Positions 7,274 to 15,621 of a stretch of DNA of 64,000 bases are shown here, one piece after another (positions within the stretch are counted from its first letter, which is position 1; the number at the start of each line of letters is the position of its first letter). The notes under the pieces are model-generated. The model searched no databases. It saw only the letters and a program-made list of their open reading frames with translations, and was not told the DNA's origin. The stretch spans positions 62,001-126,000 of the forward strand of contig NZ_FPCD01000004.1 in assembly GCF_900116865.1 (NCBI RefSeq), read 5' to 3'. A program made the position numbers and the translations under genes. Source of the stretch: Butyrivibrio sp. M55. GTDB lineage: Bacteria; Bacillota; Clostridia; Lachnospirales; Lachnospiraceae.

Positions 7274-8875
7274 TTATTCAGCCACACCCACTACAATGGT
7301 TGAAAAGTGTTTTATATTCATATTATTTTTTTCAAGATATTTAACTGATTCTTTATCTGAATGAGAACATATATAAATATCACCTTTTACGGGATCAGTC
7401 AGCGGAGCTCCTTCAACATAATGGGTGAGATCGTATTTTCCAAATTTTCTTGGAATCATATTGCCACCTGTCACTTCAAAGTCGGCATAATCTACATCCT
7501 GCATAAACCGGTCGGTTGGATATTCTGTATAAAATATTACATGAGTAAAGAAGACCCCAGATAAAAGATGTACTTCAGCTTGCGAATCAGGCTCTGTTAT
7601 TTCACTGACATAGGAAAGAGCCTGCTTGCAACCATCATCATAGGCTTCTGCCACGGCATCATCATGGTATGTAAAATAATATATGATGAAAATAATACAT
7701 GCCAGAGAGTAGGTGATTATTACAATTTCCTTTGAATGATGCTTTAAAATATCTATTATGCTCCACAGTCCGTAAGCACAAAAATATGTCATGGGAATGT
7801 GGATTATATTTATTCTGCTGAAGTATATTTCTGTTGTAGCGCTTAGTATGACGGAGCAAATAAACAAGAGAAAGATAATAAATGAAAAATCAGCGACTTT
7901 CTTTTTAAATGCTTCGTGTATATCGATGATACATTTGACTAAGCCAATAAGTATAAATGGATTACTGAATTTATAATATAATCCGAAAAGCGGTGTTACA
8001 TCACTTACGCGGCCATCATTCTGAGAAACAAACAGCAAAAATGAATTATAAAAATTCTTAAGTAGCGATTTTACTGAGGTAATAAGCTCGTCATTTCTGA
8101 ATTTAGAAAGCCTTGGAATTGATATTACAGAAGTTCTTATTTCAGGTATCACATCATAATTTACAAGTAAAAACAGAAACAGAGGAAAAGCAAGCAATAT
8201 TAAAATGGCGACAGACAAAATAAGATATTTGTCTATAACTATATTTCTATTCATAAGAAAATATACAAGTACACCTAAGACAAATATTGGCATTACAATC
8301 CAGGGTAGAGCATAAGTGTATAATGTCAGTCCCAAAAAGCAAAATGCTAAAGGGAGAAACTTTTTGTTGTGTGTGGATTTTATAAAAAGTGCAATCGAAA
8401 TAGTGATGAATCCTGCGAAATAATTGCAGTCCAGCCCCCAGCGGCTTTGCATGATATGCCAGGGCATAATGCAAAGTATAAAAGTCGCGAAGTAAGCAAA
8501 ATTGTTATCTTTTATCTCTTTGCATATATAATAAAAAGCATAAAGAGTGATACAGCCCAGAATAGCTGCAGGTAAACGAAGAGCAAATGAATTTAAACCG
8601 AATATCCCTATGAATGGCATCTGGCAAAGAGCTTGCATAACGCTCATTCCGCTGCCCCAACAGGGTAAATATACAGGGAAATGATAACCAAGATAATCGT
8701 AACCGTAATGAAGCATAGACCAGGCTTCATATCCGGAAAAAATCTCATCAGAGTATAAGGCTGTATTACCGGGAATGTTTCCGATGTAGAAAAGTCTCAA
8801 AAAGCAACCGAAAAAAAGTAAGCATATAAACTTTATATCATATTGTCGGGGGGTAGTGATTGATGAATTCTTCAT
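7274..8875 (-). CDS. GT-C-fold membrane glycosyltransferase (ArnT/PMT-like)
   Basis: 533 residues, about 10-12 membrane spans, predicted to move a sugar from a polyprenyl-phosphate donor to an acceptor outside the membrane. The N-terminal loop holds the acidic signature expected for GT-C enzymes (ALYSDEIFSGYEAWSMLHYG, with Asp-Glu), and later spans such as LRLPAAILGCITLYAFYYI and FSRINIIHIPMTYFCAYGLW follow the PMT/ArnT pattern. The C-terminal ~110 residues are soluble. AAAGGAG stands 6 nt before the ATG at 8875. The gene is isolated on the minus strand between two ISL3 remnants, which suggests transfer or rearrangement. Acceptor unknown. Confidence 0.8.
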   Translation of the reverse strand: MKNSSITTPRQYDIKFICLLFFGCFLRLFYIGNIPGNTALYSDEIFSGYEAWSMLHYGYDYLGYHFPVYLPCWGSGMSVMQALCQMPFIGIFGLNSFALRLPAAILGCITLYAFYYICKEIKDNNFAYFATFILCIMPWHIMQSRWGLDCNYFAGFITISIALFIKSTHNKKFLPLAFCFLGLTLYTYALPWIVMPIFVLGVLVYFLMNRNIVIDKYLILSVAILILLAFPLFLFLLVNYDVIPEIRTSVISIPRLSKFRNDELITSVKSLLKNFYNSFLLFVSQNDGRVSDVTPLFGLYYKFSNPFILIGLVKCIIDIHEAFKKKVADFSFIIFLLFICSVILSATTEIYFSRINIIHIPMTYFCAYGLWSIIDILKHHSKEIVIITYSLACIIFIIYYFTYHDDAVAEAYDDGCKQALSYVSEITEPDSQAEVHLLSGVFFTHVIFYTEYPTDRFMQDVDYADFEVTGGNMIPRKFGKYDLTHYVEGAPLTDPVKGDIYICSHSDKESVKYLEKNNMNIKHFSTIVVGVAE

Positions 8876-8968
8876 GAATTACTCCTTTACGTCTTGAGAA
8901 TAAACTCAAGAATAAACTAAATTATTATAAAAGTCAATCAATCTAATATATATGATATAATAAGCGCT

Positions 8969-9328
8969 ATGAGTTTAGATAAATTATTTGAAAACAGAAT
9001 AAGATCAATGCTCGGTGATGAGTACGATGATTTTGAAAAAGCATTGGAAAAGGAGCCTTTAAAAGCAATAAGGATAAATCCTTTAAAACAGGCTATTCTT
9101 CATGTAAAAGATGATGAATTTTCTTCTGAAGGAAAAAGCGAACTTGTAGATGATTAAAAAATCATGCTGCAGAAATCCTTAATCATTCAGGAGCCAAGCG
9201 CCATGTCTCAGGTATCATATCTTGATCCAAAGTCCGGAGAGAAGATTCTTGATCTATGCGCTGCTCCCGGCGGAAAGAACACCCAGATTGCTTCAAGGAT
9301 GATGGGCAAGGGTATACTTGTCACTAAT
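8969..9328 (+). pseudogene. RsmF-type rRNA (cytosine-C5) methyltransferase gene, truncated by an ISL3 fragment
   Basis: The first 62 codons (SLDKLFENRIRSMLGDEYDDF...KAIRINPLK) are the usual start of RsmF/NOL1-NOP2-Sun enzymes. An in-frame TAA follows at 9155, at a point where family members normally have several tens more residues, so an internal deletion is likely. The same frame resumes with IIQEPSAM and the SAM-binding LDLCAAPGGKNTQIA. After GILVTN the match stops at ~9328, where ISL3-like sequence begins. The catalytic cysteines would lie downstream and are absent. Not functional. A TATAAT box lies only ~10 nt before the ATG. Confidence 0.85.
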
Positions 9329-9706
9329 ACCTGTCGAATACTTCATGTGCATGAGAATCTGAAACATGGAACTTCCTGGCAATAGAGACAGATGTTTCCA
9401 TAAGATTTCTGTATGCACTTACTATCAGCATATCCGTAGTATTGGATGTGCGGCGACGTTTACTTACGAACTTGAAGTTTTCACTAATGTCATAAAGGCA
9501 CTCAGGATTTGTGCAGCACCATCGTCGCTGTTTCAGAATAATGATAAGCGAGTAGTTATCCTGAAGAATAGGATGATTAACCTTCCGCTTTTTCACACCT
9601 CTTGAATACATCCTGTAGCCGCAATTAGGGCAGTAATGAGCTACAGGTCCGGTTTCAATGGTGATAGTTTTAGTCTGACCTTGAATCTGTGATACTATTC
9701 ATGTAT
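9329..9706 (-). pseudogene. ISL3-family transposase, N-terminal remnant 2 (frameshifted)
   Basis: Reading from 9706 leftwards, the start codon and zinc-finger region (HYCPNCGYRMYSRGVKKRKV) match the remnant at 6814, but a 47-bp deletion breaks the frame after ~7 codons. The frame continues past the point where copy 1 ends (SLIIILKQRRWCCTNPECLY...FVSKRRRTSNTTDMLIVSAYRN) and stops at the junction with the methyltransferase remnant. Dead element. Confidence 0.8.
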
Positions 9707-9893
9707 CCTTCTTAAGTGTATTTTCGGCAAAAAGTATCATACGAGAAGGAAGAAAGAAGGACAATGATCCTTCAAAAAGAAACAGGATTAACCAACAGAC
9801 TATGTTGATCAATCCTGTTTTTTTAATTATTTAAGGCTAAAACCTCACGAGTGGGCCTCACGAAGGTAGCCCCTCACGAAAATCGATTATCCG
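9551..9893. repeat. Direct repeat, copy 2 (ISL3 left part)
   Basis: Partner of 6825-7201. Internal 47-bp deletion relative to copy 1. The two copies bracket the glycosyltransferase gene and the methyltransferase remnant. Confidence 0.8.
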
Positions 9894-9895
9894 AA

Positions 9896-9942
9896 AAACT
9901 TCTGGCACTGCGGTAGAAGCAGCGTCTGAAGTTTATTTTTTC
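9896..9942 (+). terminator. Hairpin related to the cassette hairpins
   Basis: AAACTTCTGGCACTGC pairs with GCAGCGTCTGAAGTTT (loop GGTAGAA), followed by ATTTTTT. The right arm shares GCAGCGTCTGA with the hairpin at 10788. It directly abuts repeat copy 2 and may be the surviving end of a cassette interrupted by the inserted block. Confidence 0.6.
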
Positions 9943-9993
9943 TCTTTTAATTATTTGCCCTTTTTATTTTATATTCTTTTAACTCCAAGTTTG

Positions 9994-10022
9994 TTTCATT
10001 CACAGGCGAAGCTATATATAAT
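9994..10022 (+). promoter_or_regulatory. Shared cassette promoter, copy C
   Basis: TTTCAT (9994-9999), 17-nt spacer, TATAAT (10017-10022), then TTCAATTACATTATTTCG. Precedes the gene at 10058. Confidence 0.65.
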
Positions 10023-10057
10023 TTCAATTACATTATTTCGAAAGAGAGGTATTGCCA

Positions 10058-10765
10058 ATGAAGTTGCTTGTGAAAAGAAATCTTGCTGTGATTACAGCTT
10101 TTCTCATGGTAGTTGGAACGTTCATCACGGGTGATATAAAGGTTAGCGCTGCAGGCGGAGATACTACCGTTTATCTCACTAAGACAGGTGAAAAATATCA
10201 TTCAGATGGATGTAGCAGTCTTAGCAAGAGTAAGATAGCGACTACTCTTCAGGATGCTGTAGATAAAGGCTATGAAGCATGCAAAAAATGTAAGCCGCCC
10301 AAGCTTGATTCAACAAGTCAGGCAGCAGCGCTTCAGGCTAATGCGGTAGCAGCACCTGCAAAAACAACTGCTACTACAACGACTTCTACAGCTGCTTCAA
10401 ATGGCGATACTGTTGTATATACAACTAAGACGGGAACAAAATATCACGCAGATGGTTGCAGAAGTCTTGGTAAAAGTAAGATACAGACAACTCTTCAGAG
10501 CGCAGTAGATAAAGGTTATGAAGCATGCAAAGTATGTAAGCCACCTAAGCTCGCTACGGCAAGTACAGCACAGGCTCCACAGACCAATGCGGCAAACGGT
10601 GTAGTTGAAGCACTCAAGACGTACAAGGGTAATACGGACGAGTTTAATGCATATGCTTATTACACCAATAATGTAGATCTCCAGACTGCAATAGGCGCAG
10701 ACGGAGACAAGCTTTTAAAACATTACAATGAATACGGTAAGGCAGAGGGCAGAGTAGCAAAGTAA
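10058..10765 (+). CDS. Secreted protein with two YH-x-C / CxxC motifs and C-terminal YY-EGR repeat
   Basis: 235 residues, paralogue of the gene at 6262. Signal peptide KRNLAVITAFLMVVGTFITG, with cleavage likely after VSA. Two tandem Cys/His motifs follow: TKTGEKYHSDGCSSLSKSKI...GYEACKKCKPP (~38-80) and TKTGTKYHADGCRSLGKSKI...GYEACKVCKPP (~125-168). They are joined by an Ala/Thr-rich linker (AAPAKTTATTTTSTAASNG). The C-terminal ~55 residues hold FNAYAYYTNNVDLQ...LLKHYNEYGKAEGR. ATG 10058 is preferred over the TTG at 10052 because GAGAGG is then at normal spacing. Probably extracellular or wall-associated; the repeated motif may bind metal. Function unknown. Confidence 0.75.
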   Translation: MKLLVKRNLAVITAFLMVVGTFITGDIKVSAAGGDTTVYLTKTGEKYHSDGCSSLSKSKIATTLQDAVDKGYEACKKCKPPKLDSTSQAAALQANAVAAPAKTTATTTTSTAASNGDTVVYTTKTGTKYHADGCRSLGKSKIQTTLQSAVDKGYEACKVCKPPKLATASTAQAPQTNAANGVVEALKTYKGNTDEFNAYAYYTNNVDLQTAIGADGDKLLKHYNEYGKAEGRVAK

Positions 10766-10787
10766 GAGATGGTTAAAAAGAATACGT

Positions 10788-10838
10788 GAAAAATGCACCT
10801 TAGATGCTGAAGGAGAGACAGCGTCTGAGGTGCATTTT
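10788..10838 (+). terminator. Shared cassette hairpin, copy C
   Basis: Stem GAAAAATGCACCTTAGATGCTG paired with CAGCGTCTGAGGTGCATTTT, loop AAGGAGAGA, 22 nt after the stop codon. Confidence 0.75.
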
Positions 10839-10917
10839 GTATATAGCGAAAAAGTGTTTGATCGCACATTTATATGCAACTATACTTGAAGTAAGGGTTT
10901 TTCTAAAGGGGGATATT

Positions 10918-13884
10918 ATGGGAAATTCCATTATTGAATTAAGAAAAGGATTAGAAACAGCCTATATTGACGGATCTATCGTTTCTAACGAGAGGTATAG
11001 GCCTCAGTTTATTTCAAATAACTATAAAGAAGGAAAGAAAGTCCTCTCATCTATCGAAGATGAGCTTTCAGTATGTGATTCCTTTAGGATTAGTGTTGCA
11101 TTTATTACGCTTGGTGGAATAACACCTCTTTTACTGACGCTTAATGAATTAGAAAAAAAGGGGATAAAAGGAGAAATCCTTACAACGAATTATTTGAATT
11201 TCAGCGAACCCAAGGCGCTTGAAAAATTGAATTCCCTTTCAAATATTACTTTGAAAATATATGACTCGGAAAGTTCAGGTGAAGGCTTTCATACAAAGGG
11301 ATATATTTTTAGAAATGAAGAAGTTTATAGAATAATAATTGGAAGTTCCAACATGACAGGCGGAGCTCTGAAGCAGAACTATGAATGGAATACTAAGATT
11401 GTTTCAACAATAGACGGAGAAGTTTCAAAGCAGATTATTGAAGAGTTTGAGCGGCTTTGGGAGTCTCCGTATGCTAGAGATTTTGATGGCTTTATTGAAG
11501 AGTACAAGCAAAAGTATCAGATAATAAGACATCAGCGTGACATTGCCAAAAAAGAAGAACTTGTTTCGCTTGAAAAATATAGATTAAAACCAAATAGTAT
11601 GCAGGTTGGTTTTATAACTAATCTGCGAAAAATAATCAGCGCGGGAGAGAAAAAGGCTCTTCTTATATCTGCAACCGGAACGGGAAAAACATATGCGTCA
11701 GCTTTTGCCATGCGTGAACTTGGCTATAAGCGGGTTCTTTTTCTTGTGCACAGAGGCCAACTTGCCAGGCAAACTAAGAAATCATATGAAAAGGTATTTG
11801 GGAAGTCTGTGACTATGGGACTTGTTGGAGCAGGAAGCAGCGATTATGATGCTGATTTTGTGTTTGCGACAGTTCAAACCTTGAATAGAGATGAACATTT
11901 GCTTCAATATGCTTCTGATCATTTTGATGCAATATGTCTCGATGAAGCACATCATGTTCCTGCGGCAACATATCAGAAGGTCATGAATCATTTTACGCCT
12001 AAATTGTGGCTGGGAATGACCGCTACACCTGATAAGCGTGATGATAATGTTGAAGGTCGCAATGTATATGAGTTGTTTAATCATCAGATTGCGTATGAGA
12101 TAAGATTGCAGCAGGCTATGGAAGAAGATCTGTTATGCCCGTTTCACTATTTTGGCATAACTGATATTTCTATTATTGGTGATGATCAAAATCGTGATTT
12201 TTCGGTATTAACTTGTGATGAGCGAGTAAAGCATATTGTTGAGCAGGCAAATTATTATGGATATAGCGGGGACAGAATAAAAGGATTGATATTCTGTAGT
12301 TCAATAAAAGAGTCTGAGACCCTTTCAGAGAAGATGAATCATACCATCAATCCGGCTACGGGAAAGTACTACAGAACAATAGCGCTTAACGGAAGTGCAT
12401 CAGAGTCGGAGCGAGAAGATGCATTTGAAAGATTGGCGATGTATGAAAATGAAGATGTTTCATATATAAATGATAATGGACCGCTTGACTATATTTTATC
12501 TGTGGAAATTCTTAATGAAGGTGTAGATATAGTAGAAGTTAATCAGGTTATAATGCTAAGACCCACACAGTCTCCTATAGTATTTATTCAGCAGCTTGGT
12601 AGAGGACTTCGTAAGGCTGATGGAAAAGAATTTACGGTAATACTGGATTTTATCGGGAATTATAACAATAATTTCATGATTCCCATAGCGTTGTCAGGTG
12701 ACAGAACATACAACAAAGACAATATTCGCAGATATGTTATGGAAGGCGGGAGAGTTATTCCGGGTGCATCAACAGTGCACTTTGATATGGTAAGCAAACA
12801 AAGGATTTTTGAGTCTATCGATAAGTCTACTTTACGCCTTGCGATGCTTAAGGAAAAATATGAGCTGTTAAAAGATAGATTGGGAAGAATACCATCTATC
12901 ATAGACTTTTATAATTATGGTGAAATTGATCCGATGCTGTTTATCGAATATACAAAAGAATCGTATCATTCATTTTTAAAAAGGATTGAACCTTATTACA
13001 AGATTCTTTTTTCTAAGGAACAAGAGGAGATGCTTGCCTTTGTTTCGCAGTTTCTTATGAATGGAAAAAGACCACATGAGCTAATAATTCTCAAGTCGTT
13101 GCTGGAAGGAAGCCAAGGAGTTATTGACAACATGAGGTTCAAAGAGTCTTTGGAAGCTGTCGGAGGAACATATAGGGAAGAAGATTATGATTCTGCAATG
13201 AACATAATTAGCTTATCATGGCTTAACTCAAAGGCAGATAAAACTAAGTATGATCTTGTGGAGTGGATTGATGAAGAGGAGGCAAAAGAGAGAAGACTTA
13301 AAAGAGCAAAAGCTTATGCGCAGGCACTTGTAGATAAGCAATTTGAAAAGCAATTAAAAGAAACAATTGAATTTGGGCTACTTAGGTATAAAGATAATTA
13401 TAAGGAAGCAGATGAAAATAATCTTGTTCTTTATAGGAAATATTCAAGGAAAGATGTATGCAGAATCTTGAATTGGGAAAAAGATGACAGTTCAACTGTT
13501 TACGGTTATAGATATAAATATGGTACTTGTCCGATTTTTGTTACATATAATAAAAATGAAGACATATCAAGTTCTACGAATTATCCTGATCATTTTATAA
13601 ATGAGCAGTTATTTAATTGGATGACTCGAAGCAGAGTGTCTTTGGAAAGCAAAGAAACTCAGCAGATTATTCATGCAAATGAAAATGGGGAAAAGCTATT
13701 CTTATTTATAAAGAAAAGTGATGATGAAGGTGCGGATTTTTACTATATGGGAGAAGTAACACCTGTATTCTGGCAGCAGACGAGCATAAAAAATGATGAA
13801 GGCGAAGCATTGCCAATAATGAATTTTCATTTGCAATTAAAACAATCTGTCAGAGAGGATTTGTACGAGTATTTATCAAAGTAG
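10918..13884 (+). CDS. PLD-nuclease / DEAD-like helicase / DUF3427 protein
   Basis: Large cytoplasmic nucleic-acid enzyme, 988 residues. Order: a phospholipase-D-type nuclease domain (~25-190) with HTKGYIF near residue 124 and GSSNMTGGAL; a ResIII/SF2 helicase core with Walker A ATGTGKT (~251), Walker B DEAH (~341), GMTATP, and a C-terminal helicase lobe ending QQLGRGLRKADGKEF; then ~830-985 resembling DUF3427 (GYRYKYGTCPIFVTYNK). The start is ATG 10918, behind AAAGGGGG; longer in-frame readings begin inside the preceding hairpin. The Nudix gene begins 15 nt after the stop, so the pair is surely one operon. Proteins of this architecture are suspected to work in phage defence or DNA repair; I infer this and cannot test it here. 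Confidence 0.85.
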   Translation: MGNSIIELRKGLETAYIDGSIVSNERYRPQFISNNYKEGKKVLSSIEDELSVCDSFRISVAFITLGGITPLLLTLNELEKKGIKGEILTTNYLNFSEPKALEKLNSLSNITLKIYDSESSGEGFHTKGYIFRNEEVYRIIIGSSNMTGGALKQNYEWNTKIVSTIDGEVSKQIIEEFERLWESPYARDFDGFIEEYKQKYQIIRHQRDIAKKEELVSLEKYRLKPNSMQVGFITNLRKIISAGEKKALLISATGTGKTYASAFAMRELGYKRVLFLVHRGQLARQTKKSYEKVFGKSVTMGLVGAGSSDYDADFVFATVQTLNRDEHLLQYASDHFDAICLDEAHHVPAATYQKVMNHFTPKLWLGMTATPDKRDDNVEGRNVYELFNHQIAYEIRLQQAMEEDLLCPFHYFGITDISIIGDDQNRDFSVLTCDERVKHIVEQANYYGYSGDRIKGLIFCSSIKESETLSEKMNHTINPATGKYYRTIALNGSASESEREDAFERLAMYENEDVSYINDNGPLDYILSVEILNEGVDIVEVNQVIMLRPTQSPIVFIQQLGRGLRKADGKEFTVILDFIGNYNNNFMIPIALSGDRTYNKDNIRRYVMEGGRVIPGASTVHFDMVSKQRIFESIDKSTLRLAMLKEKYELLKDRLGRIPSIIDFYNYGEIDPMLFIEYTKESYHSFLKRIEPYYKILFSKEQEEMLAFVSQFLMNGKRPHELIILKSLLEGSQGVIDNMRFKESLEAVGGTYREEDYDSAMNIISLSWLNSKADKTKYDLVEWIDEEEAKERRLKRAKAYAQALVDKQFEKQLKETIEFGLLRYKDNYKEADENNLVLYRKYSRKDVCRILNWEKDDSSTVYGYRYKYGTCPIFVTYNKNEDISSSTNYPDHFINEQLFNWMTRSRVSLESKETQQIIHANENGEKLFLFIKKSDDEGADFYYMGEVTPVFWQQTSIKNDEGEALPIMNFHLQLKQSVREDLYEYLSK

Positions 13885-13899
13885 TTGAAGGGAGTAAAA

Positions 13900-14301
13900 A
13901 TGAAAACCATACGCGTAGTTGCGGCAGTAATAAAAGCAGAAAATGAAGAAGGAAATCCAATAATATTTGCAACCCAAAGGGGATATGGCGAATATAAGGA
14001 TGGATGGGAATTTCCGGGTGGAAAGATTGAAGAAGGTGAAACTCCTCAGGAAGCATTAAAACGAGAAATTCGTGAGGAACTTGACACAGAAATAAGTGTT
14101 GGTGAGTTAATTGATACAATCGAATATGATTACCCGACGTTTCATTTATCAATGGATTGTTTCTGGTCAGACATTCTGAAGGGGAATCTCGTTCTCAATG
14201 AGCATGAGGCAGCAAGATGGCTTACAAAGGAGCAACTTGGCGATGTTGATTGGCTTCCGGCTGACATTACACTGATTGATGCAATCAAAGAAGCATTATA
14301 G
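13900..14301 (+). CDS. Nudix (MutT-like) pyrophosphohydrolase
   Basis: 133 residues. It hydrolyses a nucleoside diphosphate linkage (for example oxidised dNTPs). The full Nudix box is present: the GGKIEEGETPQEALKREIRE segment continues E-L, matching Gx5Ex7REUxEExGU at ~34-56. The W-E-F-P-G-G lead-in and the RWLTKEQLGDVDWLPAD tail are those of the MutT/CTP-pyrophosphohydrolase group. GAAGGGAG lies before the ATG at 13900. Tightly linked to the helicase upstream, so it may hydrolyse a nucleotide signal or damaged nucleotide within that system. Confidence 0.9.
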   Translation: MKTIRVVAAVIKAENEEGNPIIFATQRGYGEYKDGWEFPGGKIEEGETPQEALKREIREELDTEISVGELIDTIEYDYPTFHLSMDCFWSDILKGNLVLNEHEAARWLTKEQLGDVDWLPADITLIDAIKEAL

Positions 14302-14327
14302 AATTAAATCACCAACGTCTCCTTTCC

Positions 14328-14342
14328 ATAGATAAAATCTAT
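14328..14342. promoter_or_regulatory. Candidate LysR operator upstream of the MetE-like gene
   Basis: ATAGATAAAATCTAT, a palindrome with a 3-nt centre, at about -78 from the predicted start of transcription. The identical 16-mer including the preceding C occurs at 53954-53969 between a LysR gene and metE. Confidence 0.6.
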
Positions 14343-14368
14343 CGATAACCCAACAAAAAATATATTAT

Positions 14369-14406
14369 ACCTATCACTTTGGTAGGTATATTATTTTGCC
14401 TATAAT
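14369..14406 (+). promoter_or_regulatory. Candidate Rrf2 operator and promoter of the MetE-like gene
   Basis: ACCTAT-N7-GTAGGT at 14369-14387 overlaps the -35 box (TTTGGT, 14378-14383); TATAAT at 14401-14406 follows after 17 nt. One mismatch from the ACCTAT-N7-ATAGGT sites at 23611 and 51484. Confidence 0.65.
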
Positions 14407-14431
14407 ATTTAGCTTGAAGAGGAGATATAAG

Positions 14432-15547
14432 ATGAGTAGTTTACAGACACCGTTCAGATATGATTTTGTTGGAAGCTTTTTGAGACCTAAGGCGCTTAAG
14501 GACGCTAAGGCAGCGTTTGCGGAAGGCAAGATTGGCAAGGAAGAACTTGATAAAGTTATCAATGATGAGATTACTAAGGTAGTTGCAAAGCAGAAAGAGC
14601 TTGGATTTCATGTGATAACAGACGGAGAGTTCAGAAGGACCTTCTGGCATCTTGACTTTATGTGGGGCTTTGAAGGCGTGGAGCACAAGGCTACCGGCAA
14701 AGGCGTTGAGTTTAACGGTGAGCTGGCTGTTCTCGATGATACATATCTTGTTGGCAAGATCAAAGCTAAGGCTCATCCTTTTGTGGAATACTACAAGTTC
14801 CTTAAGCAGTTCGAGGATGAGAACACTGTTGCGAAATATACAATACCTGCACCTGCGCAGACTTTCCAGCAGATGATCGTACCGGCAAACTTTGAGACAA
14901 CAAGGAAGTTCTATCCTACAAACGATGAACTTATCGAAGATATTGCAAAGGCATATCGTGATGTTATTAAGCAGTTCTACGATGCGGGATGCCGTAATCT
15001 TCAGCTTGATGACTGCACATGGGGCGCGATTGTCGGCGATGCGGCTAAGCAGAGATATAAGTCTCTCGGAATAGATCTTGAGGAGGTAAAAGAGCAGCTC
15101 CTTAGAGTGAACAATCTCGCGCTCGAAGGAAAGCCTGCCGACATGGTGATCAATTCACATATCTGCAGAGGTAATTACCACTCAACCTATTTTACCAGCG
15201 GACCTTATGATACCGTTGCTGATTACGTGTTTGCAAAAGAAAATGTGAATGCGCTTTTCCTTGAGTATGATGATGAGAGATCCGGCGGATTTGCTCCGCT
15301 TTCCAAGGTTTCAGATGACAAGAAAGTTGTTCTTGGTCTTATCACAACCAAGACTCCTGCGCTTGAAGATAAGCAGAAGGTTATAGACAGAATTCATGAA
15401 GCTGCAAAATATGTTCCTCTCGACAGACTTTACCTGAGCCCGCAGTGTGGCTTTGCTTCCTGTGAGATAGGCAATAAGCTTACGGAAGAAGAGCAGTGGG
15501 CAAAGCTCAAGCTTGTCAAAGAGATTGCAGAAGAAGTGTGGGGATAA
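14432..15547 (+). CDS. MetE-like methionine synthase, short (YxjG/YxjH type)
   Basis: 371 residues, matching only the C-terminal catalytic half of cobalamin-independent methionine synthase. Family members methylate homocysteine from a methyl-folate or a related donor. Visible are the starting FVGSFLRP, the folate/homocysteine region ITDGEFRR, and the zinc-site residues in INSHICRGNYHS and LSPQCGFASCE. The start at 14432 is supported by GAGGAG 7 nt upstream. A full-length metE also exists at 54080, so this is a second enzyme, perhaps for another methyl donor. Two candidate sulfur operators lie in its promoter. A terminator follows. Confidence 0.85.
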   Translation: MSSLQTPFRYDFVGSFLRPKALKDAKAAFAEGKIGKEELDKVINDEITKVVAKQKELGFHVITDGEFRRTFWHLDFMWGFEGVEHKATGKGVEFNGELAVLDDTYLVGKIKAKAHPFVEYYKFLKQFEDENTVAKYTIPAPAQTFQQMIVPANFETTRKFYPTNDELIEDIAKAYRDVIKQFYDAGCRNLQLDDCTWGAIVGDAAKQRYKSLGIDLEEVKEQLLRVNNLALEGKPADMVINSHICRGNYHSTYFTSGPYDTVADYVFAKENVNALFLEYDDERSGGFAPLSKVSDDKKVVLGLITTKTPALEDKQKVIDRIHEAAKYVPLDRLYLSPQCGFASCEIGNKLTEEEQWAKLKLVKEIAEEVWG

Positions 15548-15562
15548 TGTATTTATAAAAAA

Positions 15563-15610
15563 TAACGTGTGCGGTTTTGATGGTGTTTCAAAATCGCACA
15601 CGTTAAATTT
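15563..15610. terminator. Strong bidirectional terminator
   Basis: TAACGTGTGCG-TTTTGA pairs with TTTCAAAATCGCACACGTTA, followed by AATTTTTT. Lies between the convergent MetE-like gene and the minus-strand redox genes. Confidence 0.85.
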
Positions 15611-15621
15611 TTTACCTTATA

